DNA from: Acidovorax sp. NCPPB 4044
GTDB taxonomy: Bacteria; Pseudomonadota; Gammaproteobacteria; Burkholderiales; Burkholderiaceae_C
NCBI RefSeq assembly: GCF_028069655.1
Contig: NZ_JAMCOS010000001.1
Span: 1,828,001-1,892,000 of the forward strand
Length of the DNA stretch: 64,000 nt
Direction: 5' to 3'
In this document: positions 37,999 to 47,532 of the stretch, piece by piece
Layout of the letters: each line of letters starts with the position of its first letter
Numbering within the stretch: position 1 is the stretch's first letter
Translations under genes and position numbers: made by a program
Notes under the pieces: generated by a model
Databases searched by the model: none
What the model saw: the letters and a program-made list of their open reading frames with translations, nothing else
What the model was told of the DNA's origin: nothing

Positions 37999-39786
37999 TC
38001 ATACGGGGATCGGGCCTGGCTCCAGCGGCAGTTCCAGCGTGAAGCGCGCGCCTTTGCCCGGCTCCGACACCACGGTCAGCCGCCCGCCCATGAGTTCGGC
38101 CAGTGCGCGCGATAGCGCGAGGCCCAGGCCCGTGCCCCCGTGCTGGGTGCTGACGTCGGCGCTGCCCTGGCGGAATTTCTCGAAGATCACGTCCTGCAGG
38201 CCCTGCGGAACGCCGGGCCCCGTGTCGATGACGTGGAAGCGCGCCACGCGGCCTCCGGCGATGTCCACCTCCAGCCGCACGCCACCCTCGGCGGTGAACT
38301 TGAGCGCGTTGCTCAGCAGATTGTTGAGGATCTGCTTCAGGCGCAGGCCGTCGCAGTGGAGCGTGTACGGAACCTCGGGCGCGATGTGCATTTCCAGCGT
38401 GAGGCCCTTCTGCGCGGCGGAGATGGCGAACAGGTCCACGGTGGTGCGCACCAGTTCCCGCACATCGTGCTCGCCGGGCACGATCGGCATGGCGCCGGCC
38501 TGCACCTTGGCCAGGTCCAGGATCTCCGAAAGCAGGGTGTTGAGGTGTTCGGCCGCCTTGCGGATGAGCCCGGCCGCCTCGCGGTAGGTGGGCTGCTCCA
38601 GGCGCTGCTCCATGAGTTCGGAGAAGCCGTGGATGCTGGTGAGCGGCGTGCGCAACTCGTGGGAGATGGCCGTGAGGAACTCGCTCTTGGCGCGGTTGGC
38701 GGAGCGGGCCTGGGCCTCGCTCGCCGCCAGCTCGACGTTTTTGCGCTCCAGCTGCCGCACGCCGTTCAGGAAGCCCGCGCCGATGGCCACGAGCGCGGCG
38801 GAGAACAGGCCCGCGAAGACCACCGCGAGATTGCGCATGCTCTTCCACTCCGCCAGGGCCGCATCGGTGGTGGTCGCCACCACCACGCTCAGCGGGTAAC
38901 CCTTGACGCGGTAGAAGGCGGTGATGCGCTCGATGCCGTCGATGTGGCTCACGCGCTGGTAGGTGCCCTGCACCTGGGTGGTGCGGTGCAGGGGATGGTC
39001 CGGCGGAAACTCGACGATCTGCCCCATGCCCTCGGGCCGGCCGCCCACCACGCGGGCCCGCACACTGAAATCGTCGCCGATCAGCAGCACCGCGCCCTGG
39101 TCGCCGATGTCCACATCGGCATAGACCTTTTCGAAGTAGTCGGGGTTGAGGGATGCCACCACCAGGCCCTGCAGCGCGCCCTGGCCATCCTGGATCGGAC
39201 GGCTGAGCTGCACCGTCCACCGGCCGGAGACGCGGCCCATGACGGGTTTGCCGACGAACAGGCCCGAGCTCGACATCTGGGTCTGGACATGCGGCACCTT
39301 CTGGGGCTCCAGGTGCACGCGGATGTGCTCTCGCTCGCTGAGGTCGACGTTGCGCGTGCGCGCCCCCGTGGGGTCGAGGTTGCTGCCCACGAAGCGCCCG
39401 TCGGGCCCCACCACCGACAGCTGCGTGAGGATGTCCGGCGCCAGGCCGGTTTCGTTGGCGAACAGTGCGTAGTCCTGCGCGGTGAATTCGCCGCTGTTGA
39501 CTTCGGTGACCACGCGCAGCGTGGCCTGGTCCAGCGCGGCCAGCACGCGCAGCGTCTGTTCCTGCAGCACGCGGGCCAGGTTGCTGTTCTGGCGCAGTTG
39601 CGCCTCCATCGCGTCTTTCCACTTGGTGTGCAGGGCCACGGCCACCAGCACCCAGGTGACGGTGAATGCGAGCAGCAGGAAGCCGATGACCATCGCCCGC
39701 AGGCGCCTTCCGTGCGCACCGGACGGCGGCGGGGCGGCCGCCGATGCGGCGGCGGTGGTGGTGCTATGCGGAGCAGGGGCGGCCAT
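37999..39786 (-). CDS. Membrane-bound sensor histidine kinase
   Basis: 595 aa. Transmembrane helix 1 (AMVIGFLLLAFTVTWVLVAV, about 31-50). A periplasmic sensor of about 260 residues has the dCache/PDC-type LQEQTLRVLAALDQATLRVV and FVGSNLDP segments. Transmembrane helix 2 (AVVFAGLFSAALVAIGAGF) follows. Then HisKA with SHELRTPLTSIHGFSELM, and HATPase with NNLLSNALKF, DTGPGVP and GGTGLGLALSRALAELM. No HAMP or receiver. No response regulator is adjacent, so it is an orphan kinase. Its signal and partner are unknown. Confidence 0.93.
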   Translation of the reverse strand: MAAPAPHSTTTAAASAAAPPPSGAHGRRLRAMVIGFLLLAFTVTWVLVAVALHTKWKDAMEAQLRQNSNLARVLQEQTLRVLAALDQATLRVVTEVNSGEFTAQDYALFANETGLAPDILTQLSVVGPDGRFVGSNLDPTGARTRNVDLSEREHIRVHLEPQKVPHVQTQMSSSGLFVGKPVMGRVSGRWTVQLSRPIQDGQGALQGLVVASLNPDYFEKVYADVDIGDQGAVLLIGDDFSVRARVVGGRPEGMGQIVEFPPDHPLHRTTQVQGTYQRVSHIDGIERITAFYRVKGYPLSVVVATTTDAALAEWKSMRNLAVVFAGLFSAALVAIGAGFLNGVRQLERKNVELAASEAQARSANRAKSEFLTAISHELRTPLTSIHGFSELMEQRLEQPTYREAAGLIRKAAEHLNTLLSEILDLAKVQAGAMPIVPGEHDVRELVRTTVDLFAISAAQKGLTLEMHIAPEVPYTLHCDGLRLKQILNNLLSNALKFTAEGGVRLEVDIAGGRVARFHVIDTGPGVPQGLQDVIFEKFRQGSADVSTQHGGTGLGLALSRALAELMGGRLTVVSEPGKGARFTLELPLEPGPIPV

Positions 39787-39867
39787 GTGCGGAGCTTGCC
39801 ATGTTCTGGCGCTGCCGGGGGCTGCGCCGTTGCTGTGCGGGGGGCTGCGCCATGGCTGCAGACCGGA

Positions 39868-40899
39868 TCAACGTGCCGCCGCGGCGGCGCCGAACGGGCC
39901 GTTGCCGCCGCCCTGGCCCTGGATGCGGCGCCACAGCGCGGGCAGGGCCGTGGCCGGGTCGGGGCGCTGCCAGGTCTGCGTGACCGTGGCCTGCCCCGAT
40001 TGCAGTTGCGCCGGGGTGCCCAGGTCGAAGTGGAAGGTATAGAAGGGCTCCTGGCCCATGCGCAGGTCCGTGAGCTGCACGTGGCCGGACTGCTCGCGCA
40101 TGCGGTAGAAGCCGTGGCTGAATCCGGCCACCCGCTGCACCGGCACCTGCGCGGCGAAGCGCTCGATGAGGGCCTCGCCGCGGTCGTGCAGGGTGAAGCG
40201 GATGGGCTTGCCTCCATCGGCCAGCGCGTAAAAGCCTTCCGCATAGCGGTCGCCCGACACGGCCAGCACGCGCCACGCCAGGGTGTTGAAGGGCGTGGGC
40301 GTGACCAGCACGCGATCGACCGGCCAGCCGAGGGCCCGCAGCGATGCATCGGCGATCTTCGCGACGTGCTGCTGCGCGGCGACGCTCCAGGCGAGGTAGG
40401 CGGTGCTCAGCAACAGCCCCACGGTGTTCCAGCGCAGGCCGCGCTCGCCGGAGACCGCGAGGGCGGCCACCACGCCCACGATGAGCGGCACGGTGTAGAG
40501 CGGATCGATGATGAAGATGCTGCCCACCCCGTACGGGTGGTCGGTGAAAGGGCGCAGCAGTTGCGTGCCGTACACGGTCATCCAGTCCAGCAGCGGGTGC
40601 GTGACCAATGCGAGCCAGAGCGCCACGGCCCAGCGCTTCCACTGGCCCGCCTCGCCGTGCAGCCGGGCGACGGCCCAGGCCAGCGGCACCGCGAGCAGCG
40701 AGAGGTAGAGCAGCGCATGGCTTTCGGCCCGGTGCAGGACCATGTTGGCGATGGCGTCGCCGTGGTCGATGAGGGCGTCCAGGTCGGGCAGCGTGCCGGC
40801 GATCCCGCCCCAGAGGACGGCCTTCCACGGCGCGGTGCGGCGCCCCATGGCGGCGAGGGAAACGGCGGAGCCGAGGGCGATCTGGGTCAGGGAATCCAT
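39868..40899 (-). CDS. Membrane-bound metal-dependent hydrolase (YdjM/DUF457 type)
   Basis: 343 aa. N-terminus MDSLTQIALGSAVSLAAMGR, then LPDLDALIDHGD and HRAESHALLYLSLLAVPLAW, with conserved His and Asp residues of the family, and ALWLALVTHPLLDWMTVYG. Four to five transmembrane helices, then a soluble C-terminal domain of about 150 residues. The family is annotated as predicted hydrolases (LexA-regulated in E. coli YdjM); the substrate is unknown. The ATG at 40899 gives the family N-terminus. It overlaps nothing and is divergent from egtD. Confidence 0.88.
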   Translation of the reverse strand: MDSLTQIALGSAVSLAAMGRRTAPWKAVLWGGIAGTLPDLDALIDHGDAIANMVLHRAESHALLYLSLLAVPLAWAVARLHGEAGQWKRWAVALWLALVTHPLLDWMTVYGTQLLRPFTDHPYGVGSIFIIDPLYTVPLIVGVVAALAVSGERGLRWNTVGLLLSTAYLAWSVAAQQHVAKIADASLRALGWPVDRVLVTPTPFNTLAWRVLAVSGDRYAEGFYALADGGKPIRFTLHDRGEALIERFAAQVPVQRVAGFSHGFYRMREQSGHVQLTDLRMGQEPFYTFHFDLGTPAQLQSGQATVTQTWQRPDPATALPALWRRIQGQGGGNGPFGAAAAAR

Positions 40900-41274
40900 G
40901 GCGGGATCAGAACATGGGAAGCGGGGCAGGCCGGGTGCCGCCGGCGGTGCGAGGGCCCGGGGCGGCCGCATTCTAGCCGTCGGCACGGCAAGATTCCGAG
41001 GGGCGGTATGGATGGGTTGCGTCCGCGCCGCGATGAACCGGAGCGCAAGGCCGGGCCGGGGACGATGCGGGCGCGTCCTACATGCCGGGCGCGGTGTCTC
41101 TGCAATGCTGGACTTCGTGGGTGCCGCTGTCGCGCGCCGCCACCGCCCGGGAGCGGCGCGCGGGCACCCGCCCGGCCTGCTCCGGCTGTCGGCCACGCCC
41201 CGGCGCGTCCGCAGGCCAGCAAGGCCCCGATGCCTGTCCTTCCCGGCGCCCCCTCACGAGAAAAGAAGTTTCCG
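40900..41274. other. Intergenic region ahead of egtD
   Basis: 375 bp between the divergent DUF457 gene and egtD. Very GC-rich, with several open frames but none with a recognisable start, domain or ribosome-binding site. I see no repeat or terminator in it. The egtD promoter should lie here, but no clear -35/-10 pair is visible. Confidence 0.4.
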
Positions 41275-42213
41275 ATGACCGCACTCGCCCTCCAGCACCC
41301 CGTCTCGGCCCATTCCGACATCGTCCAGGGGCTCCTGCAGCGCCCGGCCAGCATCTCTCCCAAATATTTCTACGACGAGCACGGCTCCGAGCTCTTCGAG
41401 GCGATCACGCGCCTGCCCGAGTACTACCCCACGCGCACCGAGTACGAAGTGATGCAGCGGCACGGCCAGGACATCGCCGAGTCGGTGGGGCAGGGCGGAA
41501 CCGTCATCGAATTGGGCGCGGGCAGCTGCGAGAAGGCCCGCACGCTGTGCGCGCTGCTGCGCCCCGAGCGCTTCGTAGGCGTGGACATCTCCGCCGATTT
41601 CCTGCGCGGCGCCGTCGCGCGGCTGCAGGGCGCGTTGCCGTGGCTGCGCGTGGACGCCGTGGCCGGCGACCTGACCCGCCCGGTGGCGCTGCCCCAGGAC
41701 ATCCCGCGGGCACGTCGGCTGGTGTTCTACCCCGGTTCGTCGATCGGCAATTTCGATCCGCCGCAGGCGCTGGCGTTGCTGGCCCGCATGCGCGCGCTGG
41801 TGGATGCGGATGGCGGCGTGCTGATCGGTTTCGATCTGCCCAAGGACCTGGCCGTGCTCGAAGCCGCCTATGACGACGCGTCCGGCGTCACCGCGGCGTT
41901 CAACCGCAACGCGCTCGCCCATGTGAACCACCTCATCGGCAGCGATTTCGTGCCCGAGGAATGGGAGCACCGCGCATTCTTCGACCGCCGGCATTCGCGC
42001 ATCGAGATGCACCTCGAAACGGCCCGCGGCACGCGCGTGCGCTGGCCCGGCGGCAGCCGCGTCTTCGCGCCCGGCGAACGCATCCATACCGAGAACAGCT
42101 ACAAGTACACGCTGCCGGCCTTCCAGGCGATGCTGGCGCGCGCCGGCTTCTCGCGCGCACGCGCCTGGACCGACGAGCGCGGCTGGTTCGCCGTGGTGCA
42201 CGCCCGGCCGTGA
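41275..42213 (+). CDS. egtD: L-histidine N-alpha-methyltransferase (ergothioneine synthesis)
   Basis: 312 aa. It trimethylates histidine with SAM to hercynine. Family marks: ISPKYFYDEHGSELFEAITR, LPEYYPTRTEYEVM, VIELGAGSCEKARTLC (SAM site), FYPGSSIGNFDP, GFDLPKDLAVLEAAYDDASG, AFNRNALAHVNHLIGSDF, and a C-terminal ENSYKY. ATG 41275 gives the known N-terminus. egtB follows after about 105 nt on the same strand; together they form a two-gene ergothioneine module. Confidence 0.95.
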   Translation: MTALALQHPVSAHSDIVQGLLQRPASISPKYFYDEHGSELFEAITRLPEYYPTRTEYEVMQRHGQDIAESVGQGGTVIELGAGSCEKARTLCALLRPERFVGVDISADFLRGAVARLQGALPWLRVDAVAGDLTRPVALPQDIPRARRLVFYPGSSIGNFDPPQALALLARMRALVDADGGVLIGFDLPKDLAVLEAAYDDASGVTAAFNRNALAHVNHLIGSDFVPEEWEHRAFFDRRHSRIEMHLETARGTRVRWPGGSRVFAPGERIHTENSYKYTLPAFQAMLARAGFSRARAWTDERGWFAVVHARP

Positions 42214-42318
42214 TCCGGTGTGCCGGACCCCGGACGCGAAGCCGCTGGCGTTGCAGAACACGGTAACCGGGACGCGAGCGACTGCGGCAGACACGACGAA
42301 TCCCCCCAAGAGCACGCG

Positions 42319-43758
42319 ATGCATGCGGCATACGCGGGCCCGGAGACCCCTGACATGACCCCTTCCCTGTCCCTGCTGCGCGGGTTGCCCGCGCCGCCCA
42401 CGCACCGTGCCGAGGCGCCGGCCGCGCTGCGCGCGCGCTATGCCGGCGTGCGCGGCGCATCGCTGGCGCTCGCGGTGCCGCTGTCCGACGAAGACTGCTG
42501 CGCGCAGTCCATGCCCGACGCCAGCCCCGTGAAATGGCACCTCGCGCACACCACGTGGTTCTTCGAGACCTTCGTGCTGGAGCCACGCGAGCCGGGCTTC
42601 GCCCCGTTCCACCCGGCCTTCCGCGTGCTGTTCAACTCCTACTACAACGGCGTGGGCGCCAAGCACCCGCGGCCTCAGCGCGGGCTGCTCACGCGGCCGG
42701 GCCTGGGGCAGGTGCTGGACTACCGGCGCGACGTGGATGCGCGCATGGACCGCCTGCTGGCGGCACTGGAGGCCGCGCCCGATGCCGCGCTGGAGGCGCT
42801 CATCGAACTCGGCCTGCAGCACGAGCAGCAGCACCAGGAACTGATCCTCACCGACGTGAAGCACCTGCTCTCGTGCAGCCCGCTCTGGCCGGCCTACCGC
42901 CTGCAGAGCGCGGGCGGAGCCGCCGTTGCGCCGGCCGCGCCCCGCGGCACCGACGAGGCCGCGCCGCTGCGCTGGCGCCGGTTCGGCGGCGGGGTGGCGG
43001 AGATCGGGCACGACGCGCTCGCGCCCGGCGCGGGTTTCGCGTTCGACAACGAATCCCCCCGCCACCGCGTGTACCTGCAGCCCTATGCGCTGGCCTCGCG
43101 GCCCGTGAGCACCGGCGAATACCTCGCCTTCGTCGAAGCCGGCGGCTACCGCGATCCGGCGCTCTGGCTGGCCGAAGGCTGGGACTGGCGGCAGGCCCAG
43201 GGCCTGGAGCATCCGCTGTACTGGCGTCCCGGCACGGCGGGTGAGAGCGAGGGCGACTGGCACGAGTTCACGCTGGCCGGTCCGCGACCGCTGCAGCCGG
43301 CGGCGCCCGTGGTGCATCTGTCCTATTACGAAGCCGATGCCTACGCCCGCTGGGCCGGGGCCCGCCTGCCGACCGAGGCGGAATGGGAGTCCGCCGCGGC
43401 GCAGTGCAGCGATGTGGCAGGCGCTGGCGGCGTGGAGGGCCACTTCGCCGACAGCGGCACCCTGCACCCGCGCGCCGCGCCGGCCGGCCGCCTGGGGGCC
43501 GACGGGCAGCCCGCGCTGGAGCAGCTCTTCGGCGATGTATGGGAGTGGACGCAGTCCAGCTATGCCGCCTACCCGGGGTTCCGCGTGGCCGAGGGCGCGG
43601 TGGGCGAATACAACGGCAAGTTCATGGTCAACCAGTACGTGCTGCGCGGCGGTTCTTGCGCCACGCCGCCGGGGCACACGCGCGCCACCTACCGCAACTT
43701 CTTTCCCGCCACGGCGCGCTGGCAGTTCGCGGGCCTGCGGCTCGCACGCGACGTGTGA
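42319..43758 (+). CDS. egtB: Ergothioneine sulfoxide synthase
   Basis: 479 aa. Non-heme iron enzyme that joins hercynine to cysteine or gamma-glutamylcysteine. The N-terminal DinB-type domain carries the iron ligands: His77 (HLAHTTWFFE) and the HX3HXE set His168/His172 (LQHEQQHQELIL). The C-terminal FGE-sulfatase-type domain (about 220-479) has RLPTEAEWESAA, LFGDVWEWTQSSY and VLRGGSCATP. No egtA or egtC is seen, so the sulfur donor may be cysteine itself, as proposed for similar systems. ATG 42319 is used; ATG 42355 (MTPSLSLL), with GGAG upstream, is an alternative. Confidence 0.94.
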   Translation: MHAAYAGPETPDMTPSLSLLRGLPAPPTHRAEAPAALRARYAGVRGASLALAVPLSDEDCCAQSMPDASPVKWHLAHTTWFFETFVLEPREPGFAPFHPAFRVLFNSYYNGVGAKHPRPQRGLLTRPGLGQVLDYRRDVDARMDRLLAALEAAPDAALEALIELGLQHEQQHQELILTDVKHLLSCSPLWPAYRLQSAGGAAVAPAAPRGTDEAAPLRWRRFGGGVAEIGHDALAPGAGFAFDNESPRHRVYLQPYALASRPVSTGEYLAFVEAGGYRDPALWLAEGWDWRQAQGLEHPLYWRPGTAGESEGDWHEFTLAGPRPLQPAAPVVHLSYYEADAYARWAGARLPTEAEWESAAAQCSDVAGAGGVEGHFADSGTLHPRAAPAGRLGADGQPALEQLFGDVWEWTQSSYAAYPGFRVAEGAVGEYNGKFMVNQYVLRGGSCATPPGHTRATYRNFFPATARWQFAGLRLARDV

Positions 43759-43783
43759 CGGGCGACTGGCGTTTGGCATGAAT

Positions 43784-43833
43784 ATGCTATTAAAAATATA
43801 GCAAACTAATGAATGAATACGGCGGCATGGAGG
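43784..43833 (-). repeat. Dispersed ~50-bp repeat, copy 5
   Basis: Minus strand: CTCCATGCCGCCGTATTC head, ATTAGTTTGC, tail GCTATATTTTTAATAGC. Between the convergent egtB and metY stops. Confidence 0.85.
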
Positions 43834-43875
43834 TCTTTTGATCCAAAATTCTCACTCCATCCCGGCGTGCGGCCA

Positions 43876-45162
43876 TCACACCGCGTCCAGCGCCTGGGAG
43901 AGGTCGGCCGTGAGGTCGTCGATGTGCTCGATGCCCACCGACAGCCGCACCATGCCCTCGCTGACCCCCGCCTGTTCCAGCTCCTGGGGGCCGAGCTGCC
44001 GGTGCGTGGTCGATGCCGGGTGCGTGGCCAGCGAGCGCGCATCGCCGATGTTCACGAGCCGCGTGAAGAGCTGCAGCGCATCGAGGAAGCGCGCACCCGC
44101 CGCGCGCGGATCTTCACCGGCGCCGGAGCGCAGCGTGAACGAGAGGATGCCCGAGGCCCGTCCGCCCAGTTGCCGCTGCACGAGCGCATGGTCGGGGTGG
44201 TCGGGCAGCGCGGCGTACCGCACGTCCGCCACCTTGGGGTGCTGCTGCAGGTAGCGCGCGATGGAGAGCGCGTTCTCGCAGATGCGGTCCATGCGCAGGG
44301 CCAGTGTCTCGATGCCCTGCAGGATCAGGAAGGCGCTGTGCGGCGAGAGCGCGGCGCCCGTGTTGCGCAGCGGCACCACGCGCGCGCGGCCGATGAAGGC
44401 CGCCTCGCCCAGCGCCTCGGTGTAGACCACGCCGTGGTAGCTGGGGTCGGGCTCGTTCAGGCGGGCGAAGCGCTCCTTGTGCTGCGCCCACGGGAACTTG
44501 CCGCTGTCCACGATGGCGCCGCCCACGCTGTTGCCGTGGCCGCCCAGGTACTTGGTGAGCGAGTGCACGACGATGTCGGCGCCGTGCTCGATGGGGCGCA
44601 GCAGGTAGGGGCTGGGCACGGTGTTGTCCACGATCAGCGGCACGCCGTGGTCGTGCGCCACCTTCGCCAGCGCCGCGATGTCGGTCACGTTGCCCAGCGG
44701 GTTGCCGATGGATTCGACGAACACGGCCCGGGTGCGCTCGTCGATGTGCTGCGCGAAGCTGGCGGGGTCGCGCGGGTCCGCGAAGCGCGTGGTGATGCCC
44801 TGGCGCGGCAGCGTGTGGGCGAAGAGGTTGTAGGTGCCGCCATAGAGCGTACCGGCCGAGACGATGTTGTCGCCGGCTTCCGCGATGGTCTGGATCGCAT
44901 AGGTGATGGCCGCCATGCCCGACGCCACGGCCAGCGCAGCGATGCCGCCTTCGAGCGCCGCGACGCGCTTTTCGAGCACGTCGTTGGTCGGATTCATGAT
45001 GCGCGTGTAGATGTTGCCCGGCACCTTCAGGTCGAACAGGTCCGCGCCGTGCTGGGCACTGTCGAAGGCATACGCCACCGTCTGGTAGATGGGCACCGCC
45101 ACCGCCCTGGTGGTGGGGTCGGGCGTCTGGCCTGCGTGGACGGCAAGGGTTTCGATCTTCAT
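43876..45162 (-). CDS. metY: O-acetylhomoserine sulfhydrylase (PLP-dependent)
   Basis: 428 aa. It makes homocysteine from O-acetylhomoserine and sulfide. N-terminus [20 protein letters not shown], then [31 protein letters not shown], and the PLP lysine at about 204 ([12 protein letters not shown]). The long insertion between the large and small domains and the 428-aa length fit MetY rather than MetB/MetC. The upstream 365 bp has no SAM or SAH riboswitch that I can recognise, so control by a MetR-type protein is possible but not seen. Confidence 0.94.
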   Translation of the reverse strand: MKIETLAVHAGQTPDPTTRAVAVPIYQTVAYAFDSAQHGADLFDLKVPGNIYTRIMNPTNDVLEKRVAALEGGIAALAVASGMAAITYAIQTIAEAGDNIVSAGTLYGGTYNLFAHTLPRQGITTRFADPRDPASFAQHIDERTRAVFVESIGNPLGNVTDIAALAKVAHDHGVPLIVDNTVPSPYLLRPIEHGADIVVHSLTKYLGGHGNSVGGAIVDSGKFPWAQHKERFARLNEPDPSYHGVVYTEALGEAAFIGRARVVPLRNTGAALSPHSAFLILQGIETLALRMDRICENALSIARYLQQHPKVADVRYAALPDHPDHALVQRQLGGRASGILSFTLRSGAGEDPRAAGARFLDALQLFTRLVNIGDARSLATHPASTTHRQLGPQELEQAGVSEGMVRLSVGIEHIDDLTADLSQALDAV

Positions 45163-45527
45163 GGGCGGGGTGTCTCCGGCAAGGTGGCTCTGGTGGGCCG
45201 CAGCGCGCGGGCGCCGGGCGGGTGCGGGCCATTGTGTCGGCGCACGGCTGCGCGCGGAACGAACCGATGGCTATGTGCTTATGCGCGCACGGCCCGTTGC
45301 GCGGCCGGCACCGGGGGCCGCCTGGCACTTTCGCCGCCGGGCCGGGAACGCCGTTTGCCTTTCCGGGAAGCGCGTGGCCTCGGCAGCCCGCCACCATTTC
45401 TTGTTGCCCTGATCCCCAGAATGACCCTCCTTCTTTGCACTCCGATGCTTCGCCGCCAGGGGCCCGCCGCCCTCGCATTCCTCTTCCTTTTCTTCCGCGG
45501 CGCCGCGCCGGTCCGGGGGGCCTGCGC
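45163..45527. other. Intergenic region between metY and the S9 peptidase gene
   Basis: 365 bp between divergent genes. No complete gene is supported; short open frames lack starts or domains. CACAAT at about 45232-45237 on the minus strand could be a -10 for metY (weak). No riboswitch recognised. Confidence 0.4.
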
Positions 45528-47516
45528 ATGAGCGGGGCGCCCTGGACACCGGAAGACACCCTTCGCCACCAGACCATCGCCGAGCTGCAGGGCTCTCCGG
45601 CCGAAGAGCTGCTGGTCTGCACGGTGCAGAGCCACAACGCCGCGGCCGACCGCATGGACAGTGCGCTCTGGTGCGTGCCGCTGGACGGCAGCGGACCGCC
45701 CTGGCCGCTGACCAGCGGCACCACCCACGACAACGGCCCGCGCTGGTCGCCCGACGGCACGCGCATCGCCTTCGTCTCGTCGCGCGCCGGCCGCAGCCAG
45801 GCCTTCGTGATCCCGCGGCACGGCGGAGAGGCGCGGCAGGTGGGGGCGCTGGATGGCACGGTGCTGTCGGCGCAATGGTCGCCGGACGGCACACGCCTCG
45901 CGGTGCTGTGCACGCTGGCCGTCGATCCCGATCTGCGCGGCCGCAGGCCGCCGGCCGATGCGCCGCCGCCGCGCACGGGCGGGCCGCGCGTCGTGTGGCG
46001 GCTGCCGTACAAAGCGGACGGCCTCGGCTACGTGCTGGCGCAGGAAACGCACCTCTTCGTGCTGCAGGTGGAGGGCGGCCGCTGCCTGCGCCTCACCGAC
46101 GGCGCGTTCAACGTGCGGGCGGCCGCCTGGTCGCCCGACGGAACGCAGCTGGCCTTCGTGCGCACCCGGGACAGCGACACCGACGGGCACCGCACCGATC
46201 TGTGGACGCTGCCCGCCACGGGGGGGCATGCCCGCCAGCTCACGCACGATCTGGCGCAGGTGCTCTCGCCCGTGTGGTCGCCGGACGGGCGCACGCTGGT
46301 GTTTTCAGGCTCCTCGCGCGACGGCGATGCGCAGGTGCGCCTCTGGCAGTGCGACGCCGAAACGGCGCGCGCCGAACCCCTGGGCGACGACACGATCGAG
46401 GTGGGCGCAGAGACCGCCAGCGTGCGCTTCGCGGAGGGCGATCCGGGCCGCGTGCTGGCGGTCATCCAGCGGCGGGGCGCGCACGCCGTGGTGTCCATCG
46501 CGCTGCCCGGCGGCGAGGTGCGCACGCTCGCGCAGGGCGACCGGCAGATGAAGGCTCTGGCGCATACGCGCGAGCGGCTCGCCTTCCTGGCCTTCACGCC
46601 GGTCGAGCCGATGGAAATCCACGCGTGCACGCACGAAGGCCAGGGCGAACAGAAGGTGACGGCGTTCAACGCCGCGTGGTGGGAACCGCATGCCCGCGCC
46701 ACGCTGGAGCGGCGGCGCTTCATCGTGCCCGATGGCGAAGGCGGCACGCACGGCATCGATGGCTGGCTGCTGCGCCCCCCGGGCGCGCGCGGGGCCACGC
46801 CGCTGCTGGTCGACCTGCACGGCGGCCCGGCCGCCCACGCGCTGTTCGACTACCCGGCCACCGCGTACTGGTCGGTGCTGTGGTCGCGCGGCTGGTCGGT
46901 GCTGGCCCTCAACCCTTCGGGGTCGTCGGGCTACGGCCATGCGTTCGCCGAGCGCCTCGCCGGGTACTGGGGAGAGCGCGACCTGCCGGAGGTGCTGGCG
47001 GCCGTGGAGGCGCTGCGCGGAGAAGGACTGGCCGATGAAAGAATGGCCGTCTGCGGAAAATCCTACGGAGGCTTTTTGAGCGCCTGGGCCCTCGGCCACA
47101 CCGACCGCTTCCGCACGGCGGTGGTGATGGCGCCCGTGGCCGACGCGCGCAGCCACTACGGCATGTCCGACAGCGGCTACTACGCCGACCCGTTCGATTT
47201 CGGGGGCACGCCCTGGAGCGCACCGCAGGCCTACCTGCGTGCTTCCACGCTGCCGGGCGCGGCCCGGTCGCGCACGCCCACGCTCATCCTGCAGGGGGAG
47301 AACGACCAGCGCTGCCCCGTCGGGCAGAGCGAAGCGCTCTTCTGCGCGCTCAAGCGCGGCGCCAATCCGCCGTGCGAGCTGGTGATCTACCCGGGCGAAG
47401 GGCACACGTTCACGGTGTCCGGCGCTCCGTCGGTGCGCCGCGACGCCGTGCAGCGCATCGTGGAATGGGTGGAGCGCTGGGTGGACGAGCCGCTGGCGCC
47501 TCCGCAGGAAGACTGA
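45528..47516 (+). CDS. S9-family prolyl oligopeptidase-like peptidase
   Basis: 662 aa. An N-terminal beta-propeller of repeated WSPDG blades (GPRWSPDGTRIAFVSSRA, AQWSPDGTRLAVL, AAWSPDGTQLAFVR, VWSPDGRTLVFSG) covers about 60-400. The alpha/beta-hydrolase catalytic domain (about 410-650) has the oxyanion region DLHGGPAAH, the nucleophile Ser512 (GKSYGG), Asp in GENDQRCP and His in PGEGHTF. No signal peptide, so cytoplasmic. The nucleophile elbow has Lys before Ser where many acylaminoacyl peptidases have Gly (GGSYGG). Substrate not known. Confidence 0.92.
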   Translation: MSGAPWTPEDTLRHQTIAELQGSPAEELLVCTVQSHNAAADRMDSALWCVPLDGSGPPWPLTSGTTHDNGPRWSPDGTRIAFVSSRAGRSQAFVIPRHGGEARQVGALDGTVLSAQWSPDGTRLAVLCTLAVDPDLRGRRPPADAPPPRTGGPRVVWRLPYKADGLGYVLAQETHLFVLQVEGGRCLRLTDGAFNVRAAAWSPDGTQLAFVRTRDSDTDGHRTDLWTLPATGGHARQLTHDLAQVLSPVWSPDGRTLVFSGSSRDGDAQVRLWQCDAETARAEPLGDDTIEVGAETASVRFAEGDPGRVLAVIQRRGAHAVVSIALPGGEVRTLAQGDRQMKALAHTRERLAFLAFTPVEPMEIHACTHEGQGEQKVTAFNAAWWEPHARATLERRRFIVPDGEGGTHGIDGWLLRPPGARGATPLLVDLHGGPAAHALFDYPATAYWSVLWSRGWSVLALNPSGSSGYGHAFAERLAGYWGERDLPEVLAAVEALRGEGLADERMAVCGKSYGGFLSAWALGHTDRFRTAVVMAPVADARSHYGMSDSGYYADPFDFGGTPWSAPQAYLRASTLPGAARSRTPTLILQGENDQRCPVGQSEALFCALKRGANPPCELVIYPGEGHTFTVSGAPSVRRDAVQRIVEWVERWVDEPLAPPQED

Positions 47517-47532
47517 ACCCGGCGGCGCCCCC

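Noticed and set aside
38140..41274. Plus-strand open frame joined upstream of egtD
   Set aside because: It runs antisense through the histidine kinase and DUF457 genes. The EgtD family N-terminus starts at ATG 41275.
45163..45420. Possible SAM or SAH riboswitch ahead of metY
   Set aside because: A CCGAGG run is present on the minus strand but the rest of the consensus pairing could not be found.
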